Below are positions 42,813 to 51,999 of a stretch of DNA of 64,000 nt, piece by piece (the stretch's first letter is position 1; each line of letters begins with the position of its first letter). Under the pieces are notes generated by a model. The model saw only the letters and a program-made list of their open reading frames with translations, made no database searches and was not told the origin of the DNA. The DNA is from Leisingera aquaemixtae (lineage in GTDB: Bacteria; Pseudomonadota; Alphaproteobacteria; Rhodobacterales; Rhodobacteraceae). The stretch spans positions 248,001 to 312,000 of the forward strand of contig NZ_JAHVJQ010000006.1 in NCBI RefSeq assembly GCF_019801145.1, read 5' to 3'. The translations under genes and the position numbers were made by a program.

Positions 42813-43709
42813 ATGGATCGTTCTGTAAATCCCCTGCCGCCGCTGCCGGCGGTGCGCGTCTTTGAGGCAGCGGCCCGGCTGGGCAGTTTCAGCCGCGCGG
42901 CTGAGGAGCTGGCGATGACGCAGGCGGCGGTCAGCTATCAGATCAAGCTGCTGGAGGACCGGGCGGGCCGGCCCCTTTTCAAAAGGCTGCCGCGCGGGGT
43001 GGCCCCGACCGCGGCGGGCAAGGCGCTGCAGCGGCATGCCGGCGAGGCGCTGGACCTGCTGCGCCAGGGGTGGGCGGACCTGCGCGGCAGCGGCGGCGAG
43101 GAGCTGGTGATTAGCACCATCACCAGCTTTGCCGCCTTCATTCTGGGCCCCCGGCTGGGCCTTTTCCAGGTGGCGCATCCCGGCATCACCACCCGGGTCG
43201 ATGTCAATCCGCGGGTGGCGGACCTGCTGGCAGGGGAGGCCAGTGTGGCGATCCGGGCCGGCCGCGGCAGCTGGCCGGGGCTGGCGGCGGACCTCTTGAT
43301 CCGCGGCAGCTACACGCCGCTGCTGACACCGGCGCTGATGGAGGCCTACGGCCCCATCGAGGAACCGGCGGACCTGCTACGGGTGCCGCTGGTCGATGCC
43401 GGCGACCCGGCCTGGGCGCTGTGGTTCCGCGCTGCCGGCGTTGAACCGCCGAAGCAGGCGGAGCAGCACAGTCTGGGCACCCAGATGCTGGAAGTGCAGG
43501 CGGCGCTGGCCGGCCACGGCGCCTGCCTGATGACACCGGCCTATGCCCGCGGCCTGATTGCCAGCGGTGCGCTGGTGCAGCCGTTCGATCTGGTGACGGA
43601 AGATGATATTTCGGTCTGGCTGGTCTGCCCGGAGGCACGCCGGGATGCGCCAGCCATCGCCGCCTTCCGCAGCTGGCTGCTGGCAGAGGTGGCGGAACTG
43701 GCCGGGTAA
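42813..43709 (+). CDS. LysR-family regulator (GcvA-like)
   Basis: 298 aa. The N-terminal winged helix-turn-helix is PLPPLPAVRVFEAAARLGSFSRAAEELAMTQAAVSYQIKLLED, followed by the PLFKR wing and a periplasmic-binding-protein-like effector domain from residue 90. The PLP-LxAVRVFEAAAR opening is typical of the GcvA branch. GTG at 42807 is an alternative start two codons earlier. It is divergent from a DUF1127-like gene with a palindrome between; its effector is unknown. Confidence 0.88.
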   Translation: MDRSVNPLPPLPAVRVFEAAARLGSFSRAAEELAMTQAAVSYQIKLLEDRAGRPLFKRLPRGVAPTAAGKALQRHAGEALDLLRQGWADLRGSGGEELVISTITSFAAFILGPRLGLFQVAHPGITTRVDVNPRVADLLAGEASVAIRAGRGSWPGLAADLLIRGSYTPLLTPALMEAYGPIEEPADLLRVPLVDAGDPAWALWFRAAGVEPPKQAEQHSLGTQMLEVQAALAGHGACLMTPAYARGLIASGALVQPFDLVTEDDISVWLVCPEARRDAPAIAAFRSWLLAEVAELAG

Positions 43710-43767
43710 AGTTTAGCAGGAAAGGGTGGGGCGGCTTCAGGCTCACCCAAGCGGAAAACCTTGAGGC

Positions 43768-44949
43768 TCAGCCCTTGGCGGCGATGGCAGTGCCGGCGGC
43801 GAAACCTGACGACCAGGCCCATTGGAAGTTGTAGCCACCGAGCCAGCCGGTCACGTCCACCGCTTCGCCGATGGCATAGAGACCGGGGGCCGCTTTGGCC
43901 TCCATCGTCTTGGAGGAGAGGCCGTCGGTGCAGATGCCGCCCAGGGTGACTTCGGCGGTGCGGTAGCCCTCGGTGCCGGCGGGCAGCAGATGCCAGTTCT
44001 GCAGCGCCTCGCACAACGCGGTGAGCGCGGCGTCGGACTGGTCCGCCAGGCGGCCCTTGAGGCCGAGCTGCGGGGCGAGGAAATCCACCAGCTTGCCCGG
44101 CAGATGGCGGCTGAGTTCGGTGGTCAGGTCGCGGCGGCCCTCGGCCTGGCGCTGCTCGCGCAGGAGATCGTAGAGAGGTATGTCCGGGATCAGGTTCACC
44201 GAGATCTCCTCGCCCTCGCGCCAGTAGGAGGAGAGCTGCAGAACCGAGGGCCCCGAGAGGCCGCGGTGGGTGAACAGCAGCGCCTCGTCGAAGGAGGTGC
44301 GGGCGTTCGAGAGCCGGGCGGGCAGGGAGACCCCGGCCAGCGGCTGGAATCGGCCGTCGGGGAAGGTGAAGGGCACCAGGCCTGCGCGGGTTTCGGTGAC
44401 TTCCAGCCCGAACTGACGGGCGAGGTCATAGGCGAGGCCAGTGGCGCCCATCTTGGGGATCGACTTGCCGCCGGTGGCCAGCACCAGATTGCGGCAGGCG
44501 ACACTCAGCGGTTTGCCCTCGCGCAGCAGCTGGACACGGTAGCCGCCGGCAGTCTGCTCAACGCTTTCGACGGAGGTTTGCAGCCACAGGTCCGCGCCGC
44601 CCGCCCGCATCTCCTCCACCAGCATGGCGATGATCTGCTTGGCGGAGCCGTCGCAGAACAGCTGGCCCAGGGTCTTTTCGTGCCAGGCGATGCCGTGGCG
44701 GTCCACCAGTTCGATGAAATCCCACTGGGTGTAGCGGGCCAGCGCCGACTTGCAGAAATGCGGATTGGCGGACAGGTAGTTCTTCGCCTCGGCATACATG
44801 TTGGTGAAGTTGCAGCGGCCGCCGCCGGAGATGCGGATCTTCTCGCCCGGCGCCTTGGCGTGGTCGATCACCAAGGCGCTGCCGCCGGCATGGCGGGCGC
44901 ACATCATGCCAGCCGCGCCGGCGCCGAGAATCAGAGTGTTTACCTGCAT
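43768..44949 (-). CDS. FAD-dependent flavoprotein (BaiN/YhiN, HI0933 family)
   Basis: 393 aa from the ATG at 44949; an ATG three codons earlier is also possible. The FAD-binding N-terminus is NTLILGAGAAGMMCARHAG, then GRCNFTN near residue 46, ATGGKSIPKMGATG near 163 and the C-terminal GLYAIGEAVDVTGWLGGYNFQWAWSSG. Family members are putative oxidoreductases of unclear substrate. It is on the minus strand, so it breaks the dcw cluster before ftsW. Confidence 0.88.
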   Translation of the reverse strand: MQVNTLILGAGAAGMMCARHAGGSALVIDHAKAPGEKIRISGGGRCNFTNMYAEAKNYLSANPHFCKSALARYTQWDFIELVDRHGIAWHEKTLGQLFCDGSAKQIIAMLVEEMRAGGADLWLQTSVESVEQTAGGYRVQLLREGKPLSVACRNLVLATGGKSIPKMGATGLAYDLARQFGLEVTETRAGLVPFTFPDGRFQPLAGVSLPARLSNARTSFDEALLFTHRGLSGPSVLQLSSYWREGEEISVNLIPDIPLYDLLREQRQAEGRRDLTTELSRHLPGKLVDFLAPQLGLKGRLADQSDAALTALCEALQNWHLLPAGTEGYRTAEVTLGGICTDGLSSKTMEAKAAPGLYAIGEAVDVTGWLGGYNFQWAWSSGFAAGTAIAAKG

Positions 44950-45183
44950 GGGCCGCATCGACCATGGAACCGGAAGCGGCGCAAGGGGGATGCCGGGCGG
45001 CGGAGATTTGCGGATTGCCCCCGCCGTGCGGGCAGCTTCTTGCTGTCAAGACCGCCTCAGCGCGGGGCGGTGGTTTTCCGCCGAACTGTGTTCTTTTTCT
45101 GGCGCCGCGGCTCACGTTTCGTTACAGTTTCTGTGAGACCCCGAAAAATGGGGCGGAACGAGGCATATAGTGGCGGTATTCCC

Positions 45184-46350
45184 ATGACTGAGATGGTCTA
45201 TGGCGCGGTTCCCGTGCAGGCTGGTGAGCCGATTCTTCCTAAGTGGTGGCGGACGCTGGATAAATGGACGATGTCCTGCATCCTGATGCTGTTCGTGATC
45301 GGTTTGCTGCTGGGGCTGGCGGCCTCGGTGCCGCTGGCGGAGAGGAACGGGTTCGGCAATTTCCACTATGTGCAGCGCCAGGCGGTGTTCGGGCTGACGG
45401 CGCTGGCCGCGATGCTGATGACCTCGGTGATGTCGCCCACGCTGGTGCGGCGGCTGGCGGTGGTCGGCTTTGCCGTGGCCTTTGTCGCGCTGGCCTTCCT
45501 GCCGATTTTCGGCACCGATTTCGGCAAGGGCGCGGTGCGCTGGTATTCGCTTGGTTTTGCCTCGCTGCAGCCCTCGGAGTTCCTGAAGCCGGGCTTCATC
45601 GTGGTGGCCGCCTGGATGATCGCCGCCAGCCAGCAGATCAATGGCCCGCCGGGCACGCTGATGTCCTTTGCGCTGTGCATGATGGTGGTGATGATGCTGG
45701 TTTTGCAGCCGGATTTCGGCCAGGCGAGCCTGATCCTGTTCGGCTGGGGGGTGATGTATTTCGTCGCCGGCGCGCCGATGCTGCTGCTGGTCTGCATGGC
45801 CGCGGTGGTCGTTATGGGCGGTGTGTTTGCCTATAACAGCTCCGAGCATTTTGCCCGCCGCATCGACGGCTTTCTGAACCCTGACATCGATCCGACCACC
45901 CAGCTGGGCTATGCCACCAACGCGATCCGCGAGGGCGGGCTGTTCGGGGTCGGCGTCGGCGAGGGGCAGGTGAAATGGTCGCTGCCGGATGCCCATACCG
46001 ATTTCATCGTCGCCGTTGCGGCAGAGGAATACGGGCTGGTGCTGGTGGCGGTGCTGATCGCGCTTTACGCCTCCATCGTGGTCCGCTCGCTGTTCCGGCT
46101 GATGCGCGAGCGCGATACTTTCATCCGTCTCGCGGGCACCGGCCTCGTGTGCATGTTCGGCGTGCAGGCGATGATCAACATGGGGGTTGCGGTGCGGCTC
46201 TTGCCCGCCAAAGGCATGACCTTGCCGTTTGTCAGCTACGGCGGATCCTCGCTGATTGCCACCGGCATCGCAGTCGGTATGCTCCTTGCCTTTACCCGGA
46301 CGCGCCCGCAGGGCGGGATTGCCGACTACCTGAACGGCCGCGGCCGCTGA
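45184..46350 (+). CDS. ftsW: Septal peptidoglycan glycosyltransferase FtsW
   Basis: 388 aa, about ten membrane helices, SEDS family. Polymerises lipid II into glycan at the septum together with FtsI. Motifs include SLGFASLQPSEFLKPGFI near residue 125, LQPDFGQASLI near 178, the EHFARRIDGFLNPD loop, PDAHTDFIVAVAAEEYG near 270 and PFVSYGGSSLIATG near 345. The ATG at 45184 is used; the frame stays open far upstream through the antisense of the flavoprotein gene, which is not coding. Confidence 0.95.
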   Translation: MTEMVYGAVPVQAGEPILPKWWRTLDKWTMSCILMLFVIGLLLGLAASVPLAERNGFGNFHYVQRQAVFGLTALAAMLMTSVMSPTLVRRLAVVGFAVAFVALAFLPIFGTDFGKGAVRWYSLGFASLQPSEFLKPGFIVVAAWMIAASQQINGPPGTLMSFALCMMVVMMLVLQPDFGQASLILFGWGVMYFVAGAPMLLLVCMAAVVVMGGVFAYNSSEHFARRIDGFLNPDIDPTTQLGYATNAIREGGLFGVGVGEGQVKWSLPDAHTDFIVAVAAEEYGLVLVAVLIALYASIVVRSLFRLMRERDTFIRLAGTGLVCMFGVQAMINMGVAVRLLPAKGMTLPFVSYGGSSLIATGIAVGMLLAFTRTRPQGGIADYLNGRGR

Positions 46351-46377
46351 CGAGATTTGGGAAAGAGACCAGCTGCG

Positions 46378-47469
46378 ATGGCACAGAAAATGCTTTTGAT
46401 GGCTGCCGGGGGAACCGGCGGCCATATGTTTCCTGCACAGGCGCTGGCCGAGATGATGCTGGCACGCGGCTGGCGGGTGAAGCTGTCGACGGATGCGCGC
46501 GGCGCGCGCTACACCGCGTCTTTTCCGAGCGCGGTTGAAATCTCGCAGGTGTCCTCCGCCACCTTTGCCCGCGGCGGGCTGCTGGCCAAGGCGCTGGTGG
46601 GGCCGAAGATTGCCGGCGGTGTCTTGTCGATGGCAATGCAGATGCGCCGCGACCGGCCGGATGCGGTGATCGGCTTCGGCGGCTACCCGTCGATCCCGGC
46701 GCTGGGGGCGGCAACGCTGCTGAAGCTGCCGCGGATGATCCATGAGCAGAACGGCGTGCTGGGGCGGGTGAACCAGGTCTTTGCCACCCGCGTGGCGGGC
46801 GTCGCCTGCGGCACCTGGCCCACCACGCTGCCGGACGGCGTGCCGCATGAGCATGTCGGCAACCCGGTGCGCAGCGCGGTGAAGGAGCGGGCAGGCGCCG
46901 GCTATATCCCGCCGGGGGATTACCCGATGTCGCTGCTGGTCATGGGCGGCAGCCAGGGCGCGCGGATCCTCAGCGATGTGGTGCCCGCCGCGGTGGCGGC
47001 GCTGCCGGAGGGCATCCGCAGGCACCTGCGCGTCTCGCATCAGGCGCGCGAAGAGGACCTGGCGCGGGTCAGTGCCTTCTACGCCGAGCACGGCATAAAT
47101 GGCGATGTGCAGACCTTCTTCACCGATGTGCCCGCCCGCATGTCGGAGGCGCAGCTGGTGATCTCGCGCTCGGGCGCGTCCTCGGTCGCTGATATCTCGA
47201 TCATCGGGCGGCCGTCGATCCTGATCCCCTTTGCCGCCGCCGCAGGCGACCACCAGACCGCCAACGCCCGCGGGCTGGTTGACGCCAATGCCGCCGTGAT
47301 GATCCCGGAAAGCGCCCTTGATATCCCGGTGCTGGCAGAGCATATGGGCGCAATTCTGAGTAACCCGCAGGCTGCCGCGCAGATGGCAACCGCCGCACTG
47401 AGCGCCGGGGTCCCCGATGCCGCCGAACGTCTGGCGGCACTGGTGGAGCAACTGGCCGAGGAAGGATAA
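46378..47469 (+). CDS. murG: UDP-GlcNAc:lipid I GlcNAc transferase
   Basis: 363 aa GT-B glycosyltransferase that makes lipid II at the inner face of the membrane. The glycine-rich motif [18 protein letters not shown] is at residue 5, [10 protein letters not shown] near 100, the acceptor-side [14 protein letters not shown] near 122, [12 protein letters not shown] near 188 and [12 protein letters not shown] near 260. The start at 46378 fits the standard N-terminus. It lies 27 bases after ftsW and five before murC. Confidence 0.95.
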   Translation: MAQKMLLMAAGGTGGHMFPAQALAEMMLARGWRVKLSTDARGARYTASFPSAVEISQVSSATFARGGLLAKALVGPKIAGGVLSMAMQMRRDRPDAVIGFGGYPSIPALGAATLLKLPRMIHEQNGVLGRVNQVFATRVAGVACGTWPTTLPDGVPHEHVGNPVRSAVKERAGAGYIPPGDYPMSLLVMGGSQGARILSDVVPAAVAALPEGIRRHLRVSHQAREEDLARVSAFYAEHGINGDVQTFFTDVPARMSEAQLVISRSGASSVADISIIGRPSILIPFAAAAGDHQTANARGLVDANAAVMIPESALDIPVLAEHMGAILSNPQAAAQMATAALSAGVPDAAERLAALVEQLAEEG

Positions 47470-47474
47470 ACGTT

Positions 47475-48872
47475 ATGAACCCAGCAACCAAACTGCCCGG
47501 TGACGTCGGCCCGATCCATTTCGTGGGTATCGGGGGCATCGGCATGTCGGGCATCGCCGAGGTGCTCTTGAACCTCGGGTACATGGTGCAGGGCTCGGAT
47601 CTGAAATCCTCCAAGATCACCCAGCGGCTGGAGAAGCTGGGCGCGCGCGTTTTCACCGGCCAGAAGGCGGAGAACCTTGAGGAGGCCGCGGTTGTGGTGA
47701 TCTCCTCGGCGATCAAGCCAGGCAACCCGGAGCTGGACGAGGCCCGCCTGCGCGGCCTGCCGGTGGTGCGCCGGGCCGACATGCTGGCGGAGCTGATGCG
47801 GCTCAAGTCCAACGTCGCCATCGCCGGCACCCACGGCAAGACCACCACCACCACCATGATGGCAGAGCTGATGGTGGCCGGCGGCTTCGACCCGACCATC
47901 GTCAACGGCGGCATCATTCACGCCTATGGCTCGAACGCGCGGATGGGGCAGGGCGAATGGATGGTGGTCGAGGCGGATGAGAGCGACGGCTCCTTCAACC
48001 GGCTGCCCGCAACCATCGCCGTGGTGACCAATATCGACCCGGAGCATATGGAGCACTGGGGCGATTTCGACACGCTGCGCGACGGCTTCCTGGAATTTGT
48101 CTCCAACATCCCGTTCTACGGCATCGCCGTCTGCTGCACCGACCACCCCGAGGTGCAGGCGCTGGTGGGCCGGATTTCCGACCGCCGGGTGGTGACCTAT
48201 GGCTTCAATGCGCAGGCCGATGTGCGCGCTGTCAATCTGACCTACAAGGCCGGCGTGGCGCATTTCGACGTGGTGCTGCAGGCCGAGGACCGGGTGATCG
48301 AGGGCTGCACCCTGCCGATGCCGGGAGACCATAATGTCTCCAATGCGCTGTCCGCGGTTGCGGTGGCGCGGCACCTGGGCATGAACAGCACCGAGATCCG
48401 CGAGGCGCTGGCGGCCTTCGGCGGGGTGAACCGGCGGTTCACCAAGGTGGGCGAAGTGAACGGCGTCACCATCATCGACGACTACGGCCACCACCCGGTG
48501 GAGATCGCCGCAGTGCTGAAAGCGGCGCGCCAGGCCTGCGAGGGCCGGGTGATCGCGGTGCATCAGCCGCACCGCTATTCGCGCCTGTCGAACCTGTTCG
48601 ACGACTTCTGCGCCTGCTTCAACGAGGCCGACGTGGTGGCGATTGCCGAGGTCTTTGCCGCCGGCGAGGAGCCGATCGAAGGCGCCAGCCGCGATGATCT
48701 GGTCGAGGGCCTGATCCGCCACGGCCACCGCCACGCCCGCGCCATTCTGAGCGAGGACGACCTGGAACGCCTGGTGCGCGAGCAGGCGCGGCCCGGCGAC
48801 ATGGTGGTCTGCCTGGGCGCCGGCACCATCAGCACCTGGGCCAACGGCCTGCCTGAACGGCTCCTGAGTTGA
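47475..48872 (+). CDS. murC: UDP-MurNAc L-alanine ligase
   Basis: 465 aa, first Mur ligase of the pathway. The N-terminal [25 protein letters not shown] loop [17 protein letters not shown] near residue 116, [14 protein letters not shown] near 165 and [14 protein letters not shown] near 335 are intact. It closes the ftsW-murG-murC run; an APC permease gene then separates it from murB. Confidence 0.95.
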   Translation: MNPATKLPGDVGPIHFVGIGGIGMSGIAEVLLNLGYMVQGSDLKSSKITQRLEKLGARVFTGQKAENLEEAAVVVISSAIKPGNPELDEARLRGLPVVRRADMLAELMRLKSNVAIAGTHGKTTTTTMMAELMVAGGFDPTIVNGGIIHAYGSNARMGQGEWMVVEADESDGSFNRLPATIAVVTNIDPEHMEHWGDFDTLRDGFLEFVSNIPFYGIAVCCTDHPEVQALVGRISDRRVVTYGFNAQADVRAVNLTYKAGVAHFDVVLQAEDRVIEGCTLPMPGDHNVSNALSAVAVARHLGMNSTEIREALAAFGGVNRRFTKVGEVNGVTIIDDYGHHPVEIAAVLKAARQACEGRVIAVHQPHRYSRLSNLFDDFCACFNEADVVAIAEVFAAGEEPIEGASRDDLVEGLIRHGHRHARAILSEDDLERLVREQARPGDMVVCLGAGTISTWANGLPERLLS

Positions 48873-48951
48873 TTTTGCCAGCGGCGGCCATATCCTGCGC
48901 CGGATTGGCGGGTGCTTGTGGTTTTGCCGGGTGCAGAACGGGGGACGGGAT

Positions 48952-50139
48952 ATGAATGCGCCGCTGAAGCGCCGAATAGGGCTGGGGCTGCTGACGGCCT
49001 ATGGCGTCGGGGTAATGGTTGGCGCGGGCATCTACGTGCTGGTTGGCGCGGTTGCTGCCGATGCTGGCATTTGGGCGCCGGTCTCCTTCCTGATTGCTGG
49101 AATAATCGCGGCACCGACGGCACTGAGCTATGCCGAGTTTTCAACACGGCTGCCGGAGGCAGCGGGCGAGGCCGCTTTTGTCGGCCAGGGGCTGTCCTCG
49201 CAAGCGCTGGCTGTGATCGTCGGCTTTGCTATCTCGGCGGCGGGCGCTGTGTCGGCAGGCGCGGTCCTGCGCGGCGGGGTTGGGTATCTGACGCAGGTTC
49301 TGCCGGTCGGAAGCGAGCTGGCGATGATCTGCCTGGGCGCGGCGCTGGTGGCGGTGGCAGTGCTGGGGGTGCTGGAGAGCCTGGCCCTGGCGGCGGTTTT
49401 CACGGCGGTTGAGGTGCTGGGGCTTGCGCTTGTGGTCTGGGCCGGGGCGGGCAGCGCCCCTGCGCAGGACTGGATTGCCGCGGAACCCGTGGCCTTGACC
49501 GGGATAGGCCTGGGGGCGGTGCTGGCTTTCTTTGCTTTTATCGGCTTTGAGGACATCGTGAATATGGCCGAAGAGGTCGAGCGCCCGCTGGTGACCCTGC
49601 CGCGGGCGATCCTGATTTCGCTGGCCATTACATCGGTTGTCTACGGGCTGGTGTCCTGGGCCGCCGTGCGGACGGTGCCGCTGGCACAGCTGGGAGCGTC
49701 CGAAAGCCCGCTGGCATTAGTCTGGCAGACTGCGCGCGGCGGTAACGCAGAGTTTCTGTCCGCAATTGCGGTTTTTGCGGCTTTGAACGGGGTGCTGGCG
49801 CAGATTGTCATGGCTTCCCGCGTGCTTTTCGGGCTAGGGCGGAGAACGTCGGCGCTGGCGGTGTTTCACACGGCAAGCCCGCGGTTTGGCACGCCGGTGC
49901 TGGCCACATTGCTGGTTGGGGCGGCGGTCATTCTTTGTGCGCTGTTTGTGCCTGTAGCCAGGCTTGCAGGGGTCACCTCAGCACTTCTGCTGTCAGTATT
50001 TGTTCTGGTGAACCTTGCATTGATCATTGAAAAAAGGCGTGCTCCGCAAGCCGGTTTCCGTATCCCAATGGCGGTGCCCGTGCTGGGAACGGTCTTGTCT
50101 GCCGGAGCGCTCGCCATAGCCGTTTGGGGGCTGCTGTGA
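48952..50139 (+). CDS. APC-superfamily amino acid permease
   Basis: 395 aa with about eleven to twelve membrane helices. The first helix has the APC signature GVGVMVGAGIYVLVGA, and later FFAFIGFEDIVNMAEEVERP near residue 195 is typical of cationic amino acid/amine permeases. The substrate is unknown. It starts at ATG 48952 and its stop overlaps the GTG of the DUF2484 gene by three bases, which shows that it has been fitted into the transcript. In related genomes, as I recall, DUF2484 follows murC directly, so this gene looks like an insertion. Confidence 0.85.
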   Translation: MNAPLKRRIGLGLLTAYGVGVMVGAGIYVLVGAVAADAGIWAPVSFLIAGIIAAPTALSYAEFSTRLPEAAGEAAFVGQGLSSQALAVIVGFAISAAGAVSAGAVLRGGVGYLTQVLPVGSELAMICLGAALVAVAVLGVLESLALAAVFTAVEVLGLALVVWAGAGSAPAQDWIAAEPVALTGIGLGAVLAFFAFIGFEDIVNMAEEVERPLVTLPRAILISLAITSVVYGLVSWAAVRTVPLAQLGASESPLALVWQTARGGNAEFLSAIAVFAALNGVLAQIVMASRVLFGLGRRTSALAVFHTASPRFGTPVLATLLVGAAVILCALFVPVARLAGVTSALLLSVFVLVNLALIIEKRRAPQAGFRIPMAVPVLGTVLSAGALAIAVWGLL

Positions 50140-50384
50140 CCTTATCCCTGACCCTTGCCGCCGTCTGGGCGCTGTCCGCCAATATCCTGGCGATGATCCC
50201 CAGCCGCGACAACCACTGGCGGCGTGCCTATGTGCTGATTGCACTGGGCATCCCGCTCTTGGGCTATGTCACTTATGAAAACGGCCCCTGGTGGGGGCTG
50301 GCGGTGCTGCTGGCGGGGATGTCGGTGCTGCGCTGGCCGGTGCTGTATTTCGGGCGCTGGCTGAAACGTGCGCTCGGGCTGTAA
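50136..50384 (+). CDS. DUF2484 family membrane protein
   Basis: 82 aa from GTG at 50136. Three hydrophobic segments and the conserved blocks ALSANILAMIPSRDNHWRRAY and IPLLGYVTYENGPWWGL identify DUF2484, a family found next to murB in Rhodobacteraceae. The steady link to dcw genes hints at an envelope role, but none is known. It overlaps the permease stop and is followed by another small membrane gene. Confidence 0.85.
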   Translation: MTLSLTLAAVWALSANILAMIPSRDNHWRRAYVLIALGIPLLGYVTYENGPWWGLAVLLAGMSVLRWPVLYFGRWLKRALGL

Positions 50385-50511
50385 ATCTCCGCAAAACTGC
50401 CGCTCTTGGGAAAAGCTTAACCTTTTCTTCCGGCCGTCCTGATAATCAGACGGGAATATCTCGTGTTCCCGTTTGACGCCGGCGCGTTTCCGCTGGCGGT
50501 GGAGGCTGCCT

Positions 50512-50844
50512 TTGGCTGCTGTTTCGGCGATTTGGCTGGTTTTCGGCATGGTTTGGCTGGCCGCGTTCTACGTTCTGGCGCGGGCAAAGCGGCGCGGCAC
50601 GGCGGCGGCTGGCGCCCTGGTCTGGCTGACGGCGCTTGTCTGGCTGGCCGCGCGGCTGCTGTTTGAGGCGGAGACCGGCCGCCGTGGCCTGTTATCCCTT
50701 TATCTTGGCGGCCACCTCGTCTACGGACTATGTTCGCTTGCAGGCTGGAACATGGGACGGAAACGAAAATGGCGGCGCAGAGTGAAATTATTCTTCCGGC
50801 GGTGCGCGGGCGGCTTACCCGGCAGAAACCGCTTGCAGAGCTGA
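50512..50844 (+). CDS. Small membrane protein overlapping murB
   Basis: 110 aa, read from TTG at 50512, which has GGAGG six bases upstream. Two to three hydrophobic segments (residues 1-23, about 30-48 and 60-80) are followed by a basic tail. The 3' end overlaps the murB start by 76 bases in another frame. Codons have G or C at most third positions, which supports coding. It is not recognised as a family. If real, it couples to murB. Confidence 0.55.
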   Translation: MAAVSAIWLVFGMVWLAAFYVLARAKRRGTAAAGALVWLTALVWLAARLLFEAETGRRGLLSLYLGGHLVYGLCSLAGWNMGRKRKWRRRVKLFFRRCAGGLPGRNRLQS

Positions 50845-51710
50845 CCTGGCTGCGCGTCGGCGGCCCGGCGGAGCATCTCTTCCAGCCCGCTGACATTCAG
50901 GACCTCGCGGACTTCCTGCGCCAGCTGGACCCGGACGTGCAGGTGTTTCCCATGGGGGTGGGCTCCAACCTGATCGTGCGCGACGGCGGCCTGCGCGCGG
51001 TGGTGATCCGGCTGGGCCGGGGCTTCAACGGCATCGAGGCGGACGGCGGTACCGTTACCGCGGGCGCGGCGGCGCTGGACGCGCATGTGGCCAAGAAGGC
51101 CGCGGATGCAGGCATCGACCTCACCTTTCTGCGCACCATTCCCGGCTCCATCGGCGGGGCGGTGCGGATGAACGCGGGCTGCTACGGCAGCTACACCGCC
51201 GATGTGTTCGTGTCGGCGACCATCGTGACCCGCCAGGGCGACATCCGCGAGATTACCGCGCAGGAACTGGACTTTCAGTACCGCCAGACCGCCTTGCCGG
51301 AGGGTGCGGTGCTGGTCTCCGCCACCCTGCGCGGACCCAAGGGCGACCCGGCAGAGCTGCACGCAAGGATGGAAGCGCAGCTGCAGAAACGCGATGAGAC
51401 CCAGCCGGTCAGGGACCGTTCGGCCGGTTCCACCTTCCGCAACCCGGCGGGGTTCTCTTCCACCGGCCGGGCCGATGATGTGCATGATCTGAAGGCCTGG
51501 AAGGTGATCGACAACGCCGGCATGCGCGGCGCCCGGCGCGGCGGCGCCCAGATGAGCGAGAAGCATTCCAACTTCCTGATCAACACCGGTGGCGCAACTG
51601 CCGCAGATCTGGAGGGGCTGGGCGAAGATGTGCGGAAAAAGGTTTACGAGGATTCCGGCATCACGCTAGAGTGGGAAATCATGCGGATTGGTGATCCGCT
51701 TCCCGAATAA
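50769..51710 (+). CDS. murB: UDP-N-acetylenolpyruvoylglucosamine reductase
   Basis: 313 aa flavoenzyme that reduces UDP-GlcNAc-enolpyruvate to UDP-MurNAc with NADPH. FAD-binding stretch [23 protein letters not shown] near residue 57, [21 protein letters not shown] near 118 and the catalytic GSTFRNPAG near 220 with [12 protein letters not shown] near 270. It is a type II MurB lacking the YxxxxF loop. ATG at 50769 gives the usual length. Confidence 0.94.
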   Translation: MAAQSEIILPAVRGRLTRQKPLAELTWLRVGGPAEHLFQPADIQDLADFLRQLDPDVQVFPMGVGSNLIVRDGGLRAVVIRLGRGFNGIEADGGTVTAGAAALDAHVAKKAADAGIDLTFLRTIPGSIGGAVRMNAGCYGSYTADVFVSATIVTRQGDIREITAQELDFQYRQTALPEGAVLVSATLRGPKGDPAELHARMEAQLQKRDETQPVRDRSAGSTFRNPAGFSSTGRADDVHDLKAWKVIDNAGMRGARRGGAQMSEKHSNFLINTGGATAADLEGLGEDVRKKVYEDSGITLEWEIMRIGDPLPE

Positions 51711-51807
51711 CTGAAAAACCGGCGCGTTTTTAAGGGGGTATCCCCCGCTGCACGGGCCGGGCAGCTGCCAAAGCTGGCCCTTGGGGAGCGGTCAATCTTA
51801 ACCGTGG

Positions 51808-51833
51808 TAAAGATCCCGTTAACGTGCCGGTAA
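51808..51833. promoter_or_regulatory. Candidate CtrA site upstream of ddl
   Basis: TAAA-N7-TTAA-N7-GTAA at 51808-51833. The central half-site is perfect and continues as TTAAC; each flank matches three of four bases. The eleven-base phase is that of the CtrA consensus TTAA-N7-TTAA. Confidence 0.4.
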
Positions 51834-51861
51834 GATTTTCGGCGCTAGGGTGCGGAAGAGG

Positions 51862-51982
51862 CGGCAATGGACTGCCGGTTACAGGGGCGCACAGCCCCGC
51901 AGGCATCAGCCGGGACGCTCCGGCGCAAAGACATAAGAACGGCCCGCAACGGGTCCCAAGAAACAGGGGCGCAAAGCCCCGC
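51862..51982 (+). repeat. Five GC hairpins in the ddl leader, two of them direct repeats
   Basis: Stems: CGGC..GCCG near 51862-51878, GGGGC/GCCCC at 51884-51898, CCGG..CCGG near 51908-51924, a weaker CCCG/CGGG near 51942-51955, and GGGGC/GCCCC at 51966-51980. ACAGGGGCGCANAGCCCCGC occurs at both 51881-51900 and 51963-51982 with one mismatch. Confidence 0.5.
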
Positions 51983-51999
51983 GTATATTGAGGCGCTTC

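Larger units (their letters stand above)
51711..51999 (+). other. Spacer murB-ddl with CtrA-like sites and a five-hairpin leader
   Basis: 289 bases without a gene. A GGGGGTA-TCCCCC stem sits at about 51733-51745, phased TTAA-type half-sites at 51808-51833, and then five short GC hairpins between about 51862 and 51982. Two of the hairpins are a repeat of each other. Confidence 0.6.

Noticed and set aside
43822-45183. Long N-terminal extension of FtsW
   Set aside because: The stretch is antisense to the flavoprotein gene. FtsW begins normally at 45184 with its first membrane helix about 25 residues in.
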